From: Halosimplex pelagicum
GTDB taxonomy: Archaea; Halobacteriota; Halobacteria; Halobacteriales; Haloarculaceae
Length of the DNA stretch: 64,000 bases
Reading direction: 5' to 3'
Assembly: GCF_013415905.1 (NCBI RefSeq)
Contig: NZ_CP058909.1
Coordinates: forward strand, 2,356,001-2,420,000
The position numbers and the translations under genes are program-made. This document shows positions 15,098 to 23,209 of the stretch, piece by piece; the stretch's first letter is position 1; every line of letters starts with the position of its first letter. Under the pieces are notes generated by a model that had not been told where the DNA came from, made no database searches, and was given only the letters and a program-made list of their open reading frames with translations.

Positions 15098-15227
15098 CTG
15101 GCCGCACTGTCCGAACGGCTGCGGGCCGCTCGAAGCGTCGGGTAACTGTCCGGCGTGCGGATACACGAACGCACAGACGCTGAACGACGATCAACCGAAG
15201 TTCACGATCAACGGAGGTCACCAATGA
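15090..15227 (+). CDS. Small zinc ribbon protein (45 aa)
   Basis: MGSWPHCPNGCGPLEASGNC continues PACGY: C-x3-C ... C-x2-C in 25 residues, a single zinc ribbon. Overlaps the preceding gene by 8 bases and shares ATGA with the next, so translation is probably coupled. Confidence 0.65.
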   Translation: MGSWPHCPNGCGPLEASGNCPACGYTNAQTLNDDQPKFTINGGHQ

Positions 15228-15385
15228 GCGAACACACCGACTCACAAGCAGAGCCGAACGTCGAACCCACCTACCACGTTCTCGACGATCGTGCGGAAGA
15301 CCCAGACGCCTTCGCCCACGACCCGTCGGCGGAAGCGAACCACGTTCAACAGTCGATGAGCGAGCGATGGGGTGGTGAGTGGTGA
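15224..15385 (+). CDS. Small hypothetical protein (53 aa)
   Basis: Begins in the stop of the zinc ribbon gene (ATGA) and ends in the start of the next (GTGA). Acidic and His-containing (YHVLDDRAEDPDAFAHDPSA), no known motif. Confidence 0.6.
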   Translation: MSEHTDSQAEPNVEPTYHVLDDRAEDPDAFAHDPSAEANHVQQSMSERWGGEW

Positions 15386-15474
15386 ACCGATTGACCGGGT
15401 ACGTCCTGTCGGCGTGCCTGTTCCTCCTGGCGTTCATCCTGACCGGTTCGATGCTCGGTTCGTTCCTAACGTAG
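15382..15474 (+). CDS. Single-span membrane peptide (30 aa)
   Basis: A GTG start overlapping the previous stop (GTGA) opens a 30-residue frame, NRLTGYVLSACLFLLAFILT then a short tail: one transmembrane helix and almost nothing else. Last gene of the overlapping four-gene set. A real small membrane protein is likely from the coupling, though a frame this short needs proof. Confidence 0.5.
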   Translation: MNRLTGYVLSACLFLLAFILTGSMLGSFLT

Positions 15475-15522
15475 TGCCGGTCCATAGTTCACGCTGGAGT
15501 TGAGGAGAGTTGCGTAGTGTGG

Positions 15523-15549
15523 TTTATAAACCTCGATTGGAGTGGAGGG
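15523..15549 (+). promoter_or_regulatory. Shared promoter-like box (copy 17), tandem 1 of 4
   Basis: TTTATA, then AACCTCGATT and GGAGTGGAGGG. A GTG lies 35 bases from the first T, opening a frame that runs through the following three boxes; I do not call it a gene. Confidence 0.65.
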
Positions 15550-15653
15550 ATTCTCCCGTGAAGCGTCCAACCCGCGTTCGTCCGCTGCCCCTCGCACCAG
15601 CTGGTGTGGGTGCTGGACATCTCAGTGGTGCCAGCGCAAGCGCCGCAGGGATG

Positions 15654-15680
15654 TTTCTGTCCCCCGGTCGGGGTGGAGGG
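15654..15680 (+). promoter_or_regulatory. Shared promoter-like box (copy 18), tandem 2 of 4
   Basis: TTTCTG, then TCCCCCGG and GGGGTGGAGGG; 131 bases after tandem 1. Preceded by GCCGCAGGGATG, similar to the bases before tandem 3. Confidence 0.65.
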
Positions 15681-15764
15681 CGCGTGGAGATGGAGCGACA
15701 CGGCGAGCAGCAGCCCATCCATTCGTCCCAGATCGAGGGTGGTAAGCAGGCTGCCGCAGGGCAG

Positions 15765-15791
15765 TTTGTGTTCCTCGTTAGGAGTGAAGGG
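15765..15791 (+). promoter_or_regulatory. Shared promoter-like box (copy 19), tandem 3 of 4
   Basis: TTTGTG, then TTCCTCG and AGGAGTGAAGGG; 111 bases after tandem 2. An ATG follows immediately. Preceded by GCCGCAGGGCAG. Confidence 0.6.
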
Positions 15792-15892
15792 ATGTTCCGA
15801 GAAGAGCAGGCAAGCGAGTCATCTTCAGTCCAGAGCGGACTGGAGGCACTGGCCTCCTGCGAAATCCCGGTTGAGAAGCGCGACTCGGGGGG

Positions 15893-15919
15893 TTTGTATC
15901 CCTCGAGTTGGGTGAAGGG
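15893..15919 (+). promoter_or_regulatory. Shared promoter-like box (copy 20), tandem 4 of 4
   Basis: TTTGTA, then TCCCTCGA and GGGTGAAGGG; 128 bases after tandem 3 and 114 bases before the SLOG-like ATG at 16007. An ATG at 15930 opens a frame that overlaps the SLOG-like gene in another register and stops at 16160. Confidence 0.65.
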
Positions 15920-16006
15920 AATCTCGGAGATGACGTGGCGTGTCGTGAGTTCTACGTCGACGTCCCTTCGGCAGTTCGCAGTTCGCGGTAAACACAGTGA
16001 TCAACG

Positions 16007-17080
16007 ATGTCTGCCACTAGCGACACTCAGAGTAGCACCGATTCCGACCTCAACGTTCTCGTCGCGGCTCTCGGCCTCGCCGGGAACGAGCGGTACGTCA
16101 AGAACCCCGAAGCCCTGGCTGACAAGGCCGAGGGCGCGATTCAGTCCATCGCCGGCATGAACGGCCGGCGCGTGGACAACGTCGTCGTTCGCGAGAACTT
16201 CGCTCTCGAACAGGAGCTCGAAGATCGCCTGGACGAGGACGCGCTCCCGGACGTCCAGTACTACGGGATCGACTTCCGCCGTGTTCTGGACGACGCCCCG
16301 GAGACCTACGACGACGGCAACCGAGAGACGCAAGGCGTGATGCTCACGGCTGAGCAGAAGGCCGGCGAGGACGAAGACGCTTCGGACTACACGGACGACG
16401 AGCCGATCGCGAAGCTCGTCATGGAACACGTCGATCTCAACGAGGAGGTCGAAGTCGAGGTGTACGACCAGGATGCGGGCGAGATGGTCGAAACGACGCG
16501 CTCGCTTCGGGAGCACATGACGGATGCGCTGGAGACGGTGGACGACGACTTCGATGCCAGCGAGGACGAGTTCTCGGTCGCCGAGCACTTCGACCTCCGT
16601 ATCCGCGAGCACCGAGAAGCCATCCCGATGGGCGAGGTCGACCAGTCGCGAATCAACCGTGCGAAGGCCCGCTCCCGCGCGAAGACGGACGAGCGCCTCT
16701 ACAACGACTGGTTCGACAACGTCCCGACCGTGGACGCGGCGGTCTTCCTCCACGACGGCTCCGACCGAGGGATGGCCGCAGTCGAGGCCGCGCGTGGCCA
16801 GAACCCCTGGGTCAAGTACCCGTCCTCCTGCAACGGCACCGTCCTCGAAGTCTCCTGCAATCAGGACGAAGACCAGATCATCGACTGGGCGCGGTACCTC
16901 CTCGAGACGGACGAGATCGACGCCAGCGAACTGACCGACGAGCAGGAAGAGGAGCTGCGCGAGATGCACTCCGACGACGATCTGGAGTTCATGGGCCTCG
17001 ACGTCGAGAGCAGCGAAGCCGAAGCTCCCGAGCCCCCGGCGGCCAACGCGGACGCCGGCCAGCCTGCGAGTGCCGACTGA
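16007..17080 (+). CDS. SLOG-like paralogue 2
   Basis: 357 residues, the longest of the family. N-terminal LNVLVAALGLAGNERYVKN and DNVVVRENFALEQELEDRL correspond to the two strand-loop-helix units of a SLOG fold. An acidic insertion of about 130 residues follows. The second half has SRINRAKARSRAKTDERLYN, AAVFLHDGSDRGMAAVEAAR and NPWVKYPSSCNGTV; the stretch HDGSDRG closely resembles the WDGDSNG of the YspA protein at 6234. An Ala/Pro-rich tail closes it. Preceded by four tandem promoter boxes, the strongest stacking in the window. Confidence 0.6.
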   Translation: MSATSDTQSSTDSDLNVLVAALGLAGNERYVKNPEALADKAEGAIQSIAGMNGRRVDNVVVRENFALEQELEDRLDEDALPDVQYYGIDFRRVLDDAPETYDDGNRETQGVMLTAEQKAGEDEDASDYTDDEPIAKLVMEHVDLNEEVEVEVYDQDAGEMVETTRSLREHMTDALETVDDDFDASEDEFSVAEHFDLRIREHREAIPMGEVDQSRINRAKARSRAKTDERLYNDWFDNVPTVDAAVFLHDGSDRGMAAVEAARGQNPWVKYPSSCNGTVLEVSCNQDEDQIIDWARYLLETDEIDASELTDEQEEELREMHSDDDLEFMGLDVESSEAEAPEPPAANADAGQPASAD

Positions 17081-17288
17081 GGCGTTCGACGCAGCCACGC
17101 ATCCGGTAGCCTAATCTGGCTTCCGTAACCCCCGACACTCCACTCATCACTCGCTGTGGGTTCGTTTTTCATACCCGACACAGCATACTCGGTTCACGTA
17201 GTTTCCTTCCCATACGTGGCATCCATTCAGCGTTCACACCAACGGCGAGCAACACAGAAGCCAGCTCACCAAATGCGAGGTATCAACA

Positions 17289-17477
17289 ATGGGCGAACAA
17301 CCTCCGGTCCACGGTATCCACGATGTCGACCGGCACACCGATCTCGAAACAGAAGGCCGGTCGGTCACGCTATTCTACGACCCGGAAGCGCCGGACGACG
17401 CCTTACTTCAGGGCGATGTCCTGCAACGGCAAGGGCCGTCGATCGACGCAGGGCCTGCCGGACCATCGATTCGATAA
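17289..17477 (+). CDS. Possible small protein or gene remnant
   Basis: 62 residues beginning MGEQPPVHGIHDVDRHTDLE, with a beta-like centre (RSVTLFYDPEAPDDALLQGD). Upstream at 17166 is a weak promoter-like TTTTTC ... ACCCGAC. The C-terminus dissolves into the repeat array, which suggests a truncated gene. Low confidence. Confidence 0.35.
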   Translation: MGEQPPVHGIHDVDRHTDLETEGRSVTLFYDPEAPDDALLQGDVLQRQGPSIDAGPAGPSIR

Positions 17478-17669
17478 CGATGTTCGCCAGTCTCCTTAGC
17501 GGAGTACGAGTGCTTAACGCCAAGCCCAGCCCGACCGCTGGCTCGTTCGGTGGCCAGCGGTCGCCGGCGAAGTCCCTGTTCGGGGTCACGAAGACCATGC
17601 ACCGGAAGAAAACGAGTAAGCCATCAAGAACAGCAGATGGAGGCCCGGTGGCACCGGCCAGCGCCGAAA

Positions 17670-19006
17670 ACCCGGTGCCGACGGCTACCGTCCGGTGCCG
17701 GGTGCCGGATGCCTCCGACCGAGGCCAAGTCAGAAGCCGGCAACGTGTTCCTGGCTCGATCGACCTCTTCGTACAGTTGGCGGGTGCATCAACTATCTAC
17801 GGTAGAAGACCAGAGCCTCAGACCCTGATGAGAAGCAGGTGCCGACAACAGCCCTCTGGGAGTCCAAGAGCGGCTGGGCCAGCCAGCGGAAGGGGGTTCA
17901 ACCGGTGCCCGTTCGTTCAAAACTTGGGGGGTCGCCAACGACAGACTCAGCGAAGGGGAGTGCAACGCGGCCACCCGGCCTGTACGCCGTTCGACGAATA
18001 CCGTAGTGCAGAAGGTGCCGAAGCGGACCCGGTGCCCTCAACGGCCACCGACCCGGCTCCGATGCACTCGGCGAGCGTGAGGTCAAGCCGCAGCGACCAG
18101 CGTCAGGTGCCGGTTCGGACTACTCACGGCCAAGTCTGGCAATCGCTCCTGGCAAACAGCAGCCGGGTGCCCGGTGCCCACAACAGCCAACGGGATCAGG
18201 GTGCCGACAACAGCCCGGTGCCGGTACAGACCGTTCGATCGCCACTCTTGGAACAGTGCCCACGATGGCCCGGTGCCGGTAGCCGGTTGACAGGTTCAGG
18301 GCCTGACCAGAAGTTAGCTACGTTCATCGGGCCGCAGCGAAGACAGGCACCCTCCGACGTAGCCGAGGCGTGTCGCTGGCCTGCGTGTGGCGAAGGCCGC
18401 TTCGAGGCTGGGGTTCATGCTGGGTGCCCTTTCGAGGTGCCGACAACAGCCCCCAAGCGGGGTGCCAGTAGCTGCCTACAGTCCGGGTGCCCTTTTCTGC
18501 CCGGTGCCCTTGATCGTCAGATGCCTCGGTGCCGTCAGACACCGCCTATCTCGGTGCCCCTCGCTACCCACTTTCTCGGTGCCCTCAGCGGCCTGTATCT
18601 CCGGTGCCGGTAGCCACCCAAGTACGCCATCAGCGGCCCCCATCCGTCGAAGCGGCTCAGATGTCTCCTCAGTGAGCTCGATGCGGCGGTTCCCTATACC
18701 GGCCTACGCTCCAACTGATCATTCAGTTCTACAAAGACTGGCTGAACAGGTGCCGTGTACGCCCTCCAAACCCGGTGCCCTTAACCACCCGACTCTCCGG
18801 TGCCCCTAACCACCCCACATCAGGTGCCCTTCACTGCCCAATTACTGGGTGCCCGCTGCTACCCTCGTATCTGGTGCCCTCAACTGCCCTAGTTCCGGGT
18901 GCCCTTCGCTGCCCACTTTCCCGGTGCCCTTCGCTGCCCACTTTCCCGGTGCCCTTCGCTGCTCACTTTCCCGGTGCCCCCACTCACCCGGTGCCCGGAG
19001 CCACCG
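17670..19006. repeat. GGTGCC array 1 (25-bp period)
   Basis: More than 30 GGTGCC cores, usually GGTGCC(C/G)xx(A/C)(A/G)C with CC near position 15 and TxTCC at the end of the unit. In 18749-18990 the cores stand at 18749, 774, 799, 823, 848, 873, 898, 923, 948, 973 and 990: steps of 25 (once 24), ending in a 17. Another phased block runs 18436-18603 (steps 25, 25, 17, 25, 25, 25, 25). Left of 18400 the units are degenerate, with GGTGCCGACAACAGCC occurring three times. The array ends about 20 bases before the promoter box at 19026. No coding sequence fits a 25-base period. Confidence 0.8.
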
Positions 19007-19025
19007 TTATCGGCCGTTAGTGGGG

Positions 19026-19050
19026 TTTATAGTCTCCGATCGGAGTGAGA
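19026..19050 (+). promoter_or_regulatory. Shared promoter-like box (copy 21)
   Basis: TTTATA, then GTCTCCGATC and GGAGTGAGAG; 27 bases from first T to the ATG at 19053. TCTC(C)GAT and GGAGTGAGA are near-complementary. It drives the operon that encodes TFB. Confidence 0.7.
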
Positions 19051-19052
19051 GT

Positions 19053-19754
19053 ATGAATACGTACTACTGCATCCTTGAGTTCGAGTCAGAGGTGTCGTTG
19101 TTCCTCGGGAAGCTTCCGCTTGTAGACGCCGAAGACGGCGTGGCGCTCGACAAGTACGACGGGCCGGAACCCATCGCGACGGACGGCACCGTTCCGCGAC
19201 CGTGGGGGGCAGACGACGAATCCAGCGTCCCTCTCCCGGATACAGTAGACTCGACCGACCCATTCCAGGTCGCGCCAACGGCCAGCTTCTATCAGCGTCC
19301 ATATGGGGCGCTGTCTGATGTCCTTGATGACCAGCCCGAAGCAGTCCACGTCTTCACGACCGATACCGACGACGAAACCGCGCTCTCCGACGCGAACGGC
19401 GTCGAATACTACGAGAACGTGACTGGCGAGCGGGCTGGCGGGGACATCCAAACAATCGAGCGGGGCTACGAGTGGGACGAGACCGCCGTCAACACAGGCG
19501 CGACCCCCACTGATGTCAAGTTCAGTACCGCCACACACCTCGTCGGGTTCGTCGATGGGCAGGATATGCACGACCCGTACACACACCTCGGGGTGGCCAA
19601 AACCGATTCTGCGATTCAGGCGTTCTACGATGTGCTCACCGCGCTGGACGGAACACCGCTCTGGACGCCGGAAGCGTACACGGTAGACGAGCACCAGACG
19701 TTCGAGGCGTCAGCCGTCCTCAACCCCGACTACAAATACCCCTCCGAAGCGTAA
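19053..19754 (+). CDS. Hypothetical protein in operon with TFB
   Basis: 233 residues, unrecognised, acidic, with mixed alpha/beta segments (YYCILEFESEVSLFLGKLP, EAVHVFTTDTDD, THLVGFVDGQDMHDPYTHLG). No cysteine motif or membrane span. It stops 20 bases before the TFB gene, and the only promoter box is upstream of this gene. Confidence 0.7.
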   Translation: MNTYYCILEFESEVSLFLGKLPLVDAEDGVALDKYDGPEPIATDGTVPRPWGADDESSVPLPDTVDSTDPFQVAPTASFYQRPYGALSDVLDDQPEAVHVFTTDTDDETALSDANGVEYYENVTGERAGGDIQTIERGYEWDETAVNTGATPTDVKFSTATHLVGFVDGQDMHDPYTHLGVAKTDSAIQAFYDVLTALDGTPLWTPEAYTVDEHQTFEASAVLNPDYKYPSEA

Positions 19755-19774
19755 AAAAACACGATTCCGTAAAT

Positions 19775-20695
19775 ATGACCGAAAACAAGCTTGCAGATCA
19801 CTCGGATGAATGGCAGTTTGGATCAGGCGACCCTCCAACGCTTCACCGCTCGGATGTTGACGAAGATATTCCCAGCTATAGCGGTGAACCGTTCGACATC
19901 GTTATTGAGGTTCGAGACTCTTCTGCTGCGGTCATCAGTCCCAAAGTCGATAGGAGTGGTTGGCGCGCTTTACATAAAGGCCTCCAGATCGAGCTCTCAT
20001 CCCGTGGTTCTCGCATCGAATGTGCAGTTGAACTCATCGACTTTTTCAACAAACACCTATCGAAAACCGGCCCAGAATTCATACAGGACCATCCCCCTTC
20101 AGACATTATTGGCGTCCTCTCTCTTGTTCGAGATCTCCCCGAGGAACTACAGACTCAGGCCAATTCTCTCCACAAACAGTACGAAAAGAATAGAGACAAA
20201 GACATCCACGACCACACTGCTTCAGCGGCAGCTGCAGTTTACCTCGTCGAACAACTGAACGGCATTGCATCCTCGTACTCTGATTTCCGATATCACGACT
20301 CCTTTACAGACATTACAGGCATCTCCATCTACCCCAAAATGGTCAGGAACCGAACAAAGGATTTCCAGAAGTTCCTTCCTATCGATGTCACCACACTCAC
20401 AGACCCGTCGAAAGAAGTGGAGAAAGCTAGTGAGTCATTAGGCCTCACTGCTGATGAGAAAGAGCTCGCGATGCGCCTTGCAGTTCACCATACAGAGTAC
20501 GACCCACAGGCTTCGGGTTACAAGCCCGGTGTTATCGCTGGTGCAGCAGTCTACAATGCCAGCCAGTACTACGGCTCTGATTACACACAGAACGATATCG
20601 CGTCCACTCTCGATATTTCGACAAGCGCACTCAGGGAAAAGTACGAAAACCAGTGGGAGCTACTCTCCAAGCATCTTGATTCGTTCCCGCCTTAG
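19775..20695 (+). CDS. Divergent TFIIB-like transcription factor (TFB) lacking the zinc ribbon
   Basis: 306 residues. The C-terminal repeat (residues about 235-300), with YKPGVIAGAAVYNASQYYG, then YTQNDIASTLDISTSALREK, is a clear TFB cyclin repeat: small-residue helix, Q-x-(D/E)-(I/V)-A, then the recognition-helix pattern. A weaker first repeat spans about 148-205 (TASAAAAVYLVEQLNG). The N-terminus has DEWQF, recalling the linker after the usual zinc ribbon, but there is no CxxC, so the RNA polymerase-docking ribbon is missing. The gene is AT-richer than its neighbours. It may serve as an element-specific TFB, a competitor of host TFB, or a regulator. Canonical TFBs bind TBP-TATA and flanking DNA; this one lies behind a shared promoter box. 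Confidence 0.75.
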   Translation: MTENKLADHSDEWQFGSGDPPTLHRSDVDEDIPSYSGEPFDIVIEVRDSSAAVISPKVDRSGWRALHKGLQIELSSRGSRIECAVELIDFFNKHLSKTGPEFIQDHPPSDIIGVLSLVRDLPEELQTQANSLHKQYEKNRDKDIHDHTASAAAAVYLVEQLNGIASSYSDFRYHDSFTDITGISIYPKMVRNRTKDFQKFLPIDVTTLTDPSKEVEKASESLGLTADEKELAMRLAVHHTEYDPQASGYKPGVIAGAAVYNASQYYGSDYTQNDIASTLDISTSALREKYENQWELLSKHLDSFPP

Positions 20696-20737
20696 AGTGA
20701 CGCTGGAAGCCTCCTCTCCCGGTCGTTTTTGCACGCG

Positions 20738-20825
20738 CCCCTCCCACCGGAGCCGGAGGTTCCCGGTGGTCACCTCCCCCTCCTCACGCGCTCAACCCGC
20801 GAGCGCGTTCGGCTGCGCCGGTCGG
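20738..20825 (+). repeat. Type A element, copy 9 (last)
   Basis: First hairpin GGAGGT/ACCTCC where copies 1 and 6 have GGAGGC/GCCTCC: a compensating change. Second hairpin ACGCGCTC/GAGCGCGT, loop AACCCGC. It lies between the TFB stop and a convergent gene, so it cannot be a promoter part for a downstream + strand gene. Confidence 0.75.
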
Positions 20826-20883
20826 ATGAACATCTGACACCAAAACCATACTTCGGCGATTAGCCTTCAGTTCGTCCACAATC

Positions 20884-21633
20884 TCAGACGGGCAGGAGGC
20901 TGATGAACCGTGGAACCGACACGAACCAGACGACAGAAACGAGGAACGCGCCGAAAAGCCCCAAGAACACACCTTTCGCAGCAAGCATCCAAGCACCACG
21001 CCGGCTCACGGACCCCAGCTGGATACAGTCAAACCTCGCCCCGTCATACTGCTGCTGGACTTTCCCCAGAACCGTCGTCTTGTCACCGGGTTCCAGACGG
21101 CGCTCTTGCACTCTCAGATCGCGGCTCGTCATCTGGACCGTCTCATACGGCTCCCCATCGTCTCGGGTTAGCAGTGTCCGCATTCGCTCGGAAACCACCT
21201 CCCGATCGGCTGGGGTGTCGTACGTCTCTTCGGCAGTTGGGCTAACCCCGCTGTCGCCTAACTTACCTGCCGAGACTTCGATCTCGCCGGTACCGTCCGT
21301 TAGCATAAAGTCCGACTTCCCCACCTGTTTCGTGACCGTTCGCCACCGTGGGCTATTCCACTCGGAGAAGTACTTCACCGTCGTCCTGTGAGCAATGCAC
21401 TCTGTTCCCGAGCAGGGCGCGGTTGCCGTGAATCTTCCCTTCTTTACGACCCCGGCAAGCTTGACGATTCCACTTGCGTTGCCCTGAAGCACCGACCGCA
21501 CATCCATCTCTGGGGCGTCCCCTATCATAGCGATCTGCCCGAAGATCCTCGCTGCTTCGACGAGGCAGAAGACGCCACAGATCCCGAGCGCCAAACCGAA
21601 GCCTATCCCCCAGAGCGCCTCAAGCCAAGCCAT
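20884..21633 (-). CDS. GIDE-domain membrane protein
   Basis: 249 residues. Two membrane spans bracket a soluble domain: residues about 8-30 (ALWGIGFGLALGICGVFCLVE) and about 222-243 (KGVFLGLFGAFLVSVVWFV). The middle has VKLAGVVKKGRFTATAPCSG, ECIAHRTTVKYFSEW and DFMLTDGTGEIEVSAG, the pattern of the GIDE domain found in MUL1-type E3 ligases and in many haloarchaeal proteins of unknown role. One of only three minus-strand genes; no shared promoter box, but TTTTAGTA lies about 27 bases before its ATG. Confidence 0.75.
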   Translation of the reverse strand: MAWLEALWGIGFGLALGICGVFCLVEAARIFGQIAMIGDAPEMDVRSVLQGNASGIVKLAGVVKKGRFTATAPCSGTECIAHRTTVKYFSEWNSPRWRTVTKQVGKSDFMLTDGTGEIEVSAGKLGDSGVSPTAEETYDTPADREVVSERMRTLLTRDDGEPYETVQMTSRDLRVQERRLEPGDKTTVLGKVQQQYDGARFDCIQLGSVSRRGAWMLAAKGVFLGLFGAFLVSVVWFVSVPRFISLLPV

Positions 21634-21716
21634 ACACTAAAATCACGCCCCCCGGTACTAAAACGCACCTCCACCAGCGCCAGGGGAAGACCACACGAAC
21701 AACTACAGTGGGGCGG

Positions 21717-21743
21717 TTTCTACCCTCCGGTGAAGTGGAGAGG
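21717..21743 (+). promoter_or_regulatory. Shared promoter-like box (copy 22)
   Basis: TTTCTA, then CCCTCCGG and AAGTGGAGAGG; 32 bases from first T to the ATG at 21749. Confidence 0.7.
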
Positions 21744-21748
21744 TTAGT

Positions 21749-22066
21749 ATGCCAGAGCAAGATACCAAGAACGTCGCACTGTACGTCGCGTGCCCCGGCT
21801 GTGTGTCCTTCTCAGCCGTCGAATCCAGAGACGGAGGGCGTTCGATCGCCAAGTCACATAACGGCTCGCACGACGACGATATCGCGACGACGATCAACGT
21901 TCGCGATGAATCCGAACTACGCGAGTTCGTCCAGGAGGTGAAAGAACACGCGCCGGGCGATGAATACCAGAACTTCGTTCGCCGACTCTCGAAAGGCAAC
22001 AGCGCGTTCTTCTGTTCAGCACGAATGTTCCGCGAGGTCGTCCCAGATGAAGATCGATTCATCTAG
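21749..22066 (+). CDS. Hypothetical protein
   Basis: 105 residues; one CPGC near the N-terminus (CPGCVSFSAVES) without a clear second pair, then VRDESELREFVQEVKEHAPG. Unrecognised. A single-gene unit. Confidence 0.7.
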   Translation: MPEQDTKNVALYVACPGCVSFSAVESRDGGRSIAKSHNGSHDDDIATTINVRDESELREFVQEVKEHAPGDEYQNFVRRLSKGNSAFFCSARMFREVVPDEDRFI

Positions 22067-22112
22067 TCGAAAGCGGCTAATCTAAATACTATACTCCCAA
22101 AGCACGGGGCAA

Positions 22113-23021
22113 ATGGCGAGCATCATACTACCAACGACGGAGTGGACATCTTCTTGTGATGACCTGCTTGAACAGGTCAAGCCCGAGGACGAGTTCATCA
22201 TCGTCTGCGATCACGAGACCGATCCCGTCGTCGACGAAGTTCCCGACGACAGCGTTCGAATCGAGACCGCTGGTGAACCCGAGAGCTGTTCCGGGAAAGC
22301 CAACGCCGTGGCAGCTGGGCTCGAAGCGTCGGAAGACGAGATCATCATCTGTACCGACGGCGACTTCGACCGGGAAGCTGACTGGCGTGATCGGATGGTC
22401 GACAACGTTGAGGAACACGGTGCAGCGTCGACAATTCCATTTTTCCAGATCAAGAGTTTCGTCGGCTTCCTACTCGACGCTCCCGTCCTCCTGTTCGGGC
22501 TAAGCATCTTTCTGACAGGAACGCCCATCTGGGGCGGCGCACTCGGATTCAAGCGGAGCGACGTCGATATCGAGACGATGAACGCCGATCTTCGCCAGAC
22601 TGTCGCCGACGACCTTCTGATGGGACACTACATCGACGACGTGTATTTCGATACCAGCCTCACAACCGCCGTCCCAACCGATGGTTCGCCAGACAGCTAC
22701 CTCAACCGAGGTATCCGGTTCATGCGGGGGATATGGTACTACTCACCGATGGACATCATCGCTGTCCTGGTGACAAACGCCATCTTCCTTGTGGTCACCG
22801 TCCTGAACCCCCTCGTGTCTATCGTCGGAACGACCGCCATCTCGGGGCTCGCGTACTGGTACCTCGGCTATCGGCGCTGGACGTTCCTGTTGGCCTTCCC
22901 CGGCTTCTTCGCGTCGATCGTGATGACGCTGTACGGGCTTGCCCACAAGGAGTTTACGTGGCACGGCCGCCGCTACCGCTGGGAAAGCAAGTTCGACGTA
23001 GAAGTCTTCAACGACCGGTAA
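22113..23021 (+). CDS. Family-2 glycosyltransferase, membrane-anchored
   Basis: 302 residues. MASIILPTTEW opens a GT-A fold; EDEFIIVCDHETDPV and EDEIIICTDGDFDREADWRD carry the nucleotide-sugar DGD motif (a D-x-D). WGGALGFKRSDV is the acceptor-side GxxG region and ADDLLMGHYI resembles the ED-D-L motif. Three C-terminal membrane spans (about 205-275) end in a cytosolic tail. Predicted to transfer a sugar to a lipid or surface glycan. It has a conventional promoter (TAAATACTATA) and no shared box, so it may be an ordinary cellular gene or under separate control. Confidence 0.8.
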   Translation: MASIILPTTEWTSSCDDLLEQVKPEDEFIIVCDHETDPVVDEVPDDSVRIETAGEPESCSGKANAVAAGLEASEDEIIICTDGDFDREADWRDRMVDNVEEHGAASTIPFFQIKSFVGFLLDAPVLLFGLSIFLTGTPIWGGALGFKRSDVDIETMNADLRQTVADDLLMGHYIDDVYFDTSLTTAVPTDGSPDSYLNRGIRFMRGIWYYSPMDIIAVLVTNAIFLVVTVLNPLVSIVGTTAISGLAYWYLGYRRWTFLLAFPGFFASIVMTLYGLAHKEFTWHGRRYRWESKFDVEVFNDR

Positions 23022-23059
23022 CTGCGTAGTTGCTGGCGCTCCTGACCGTTCTGCCGCTG

Positions 23060-23085
23060 TTTTTATTCCTCGTTTCGGGTGGAGG
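23060..23085 (+). promoter_or_regulatory. Shared promoter-like box (copy 23)
   Basis: TTTTTA, then TTCCTCG and TCGGGTGGAGG. The next plausible start is GTG at 23102 (42 bases); the next large gene starts 150 bases away at 23210. Confidence 0.6.
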
Positions 23086-23101
23086 ATAGCATACTTAGAC
23101 C

Positions 23102-23161
23102 GTGAGTGAGGATCGCTTCCTGTCCCGTCCAGTCCGCAGCGGCGTATCGGCATCCGAGTAA
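23102..23161 (+). CDS. Possible 19-aa leader peptide
   Basis: GTG AGT GAG ... TAA, 19 codons after the promoter box, encoding SEDRFLSRPVRSGVSASE after the start. Its only support is position. It may be a leader for 23210. Confidence 0.3.
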   Translation: MSEDRFLSRPVRSGVSASE

Positions 23162-23209
23162 CCCCTCACAGTTCGACATACGTGATACGTAGATCCATTA
23201 CCCAAGACC

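Noticed and set aside
15558..16160. A 200-codon frame through the four tandem boxes
   Set aside because: It contains three further promoter boxes, overlaps the SLOG-like gene, and has no protein-like pattern.
17156..18613. A 485-codon + strand open frame
   Set aside because: It runs through the GGTGCC array, has no protein-like composition, and the 25-base unit cannot keep one reading frame.
18749..19006. CRISPR-like array
   Set aside because: Only a 6-7 base core and a few positions repeat; there are no identical 25-37 base repeats with unique spacers and no cas gene in the window.
1228..20825. Insertion sequences behind the palindromic repeats
   Set aside because: No transposase, TnpA/TnpB or HUH motif (HUH, DDE) was found in any frame of the window, and no target-site duplications are evident.
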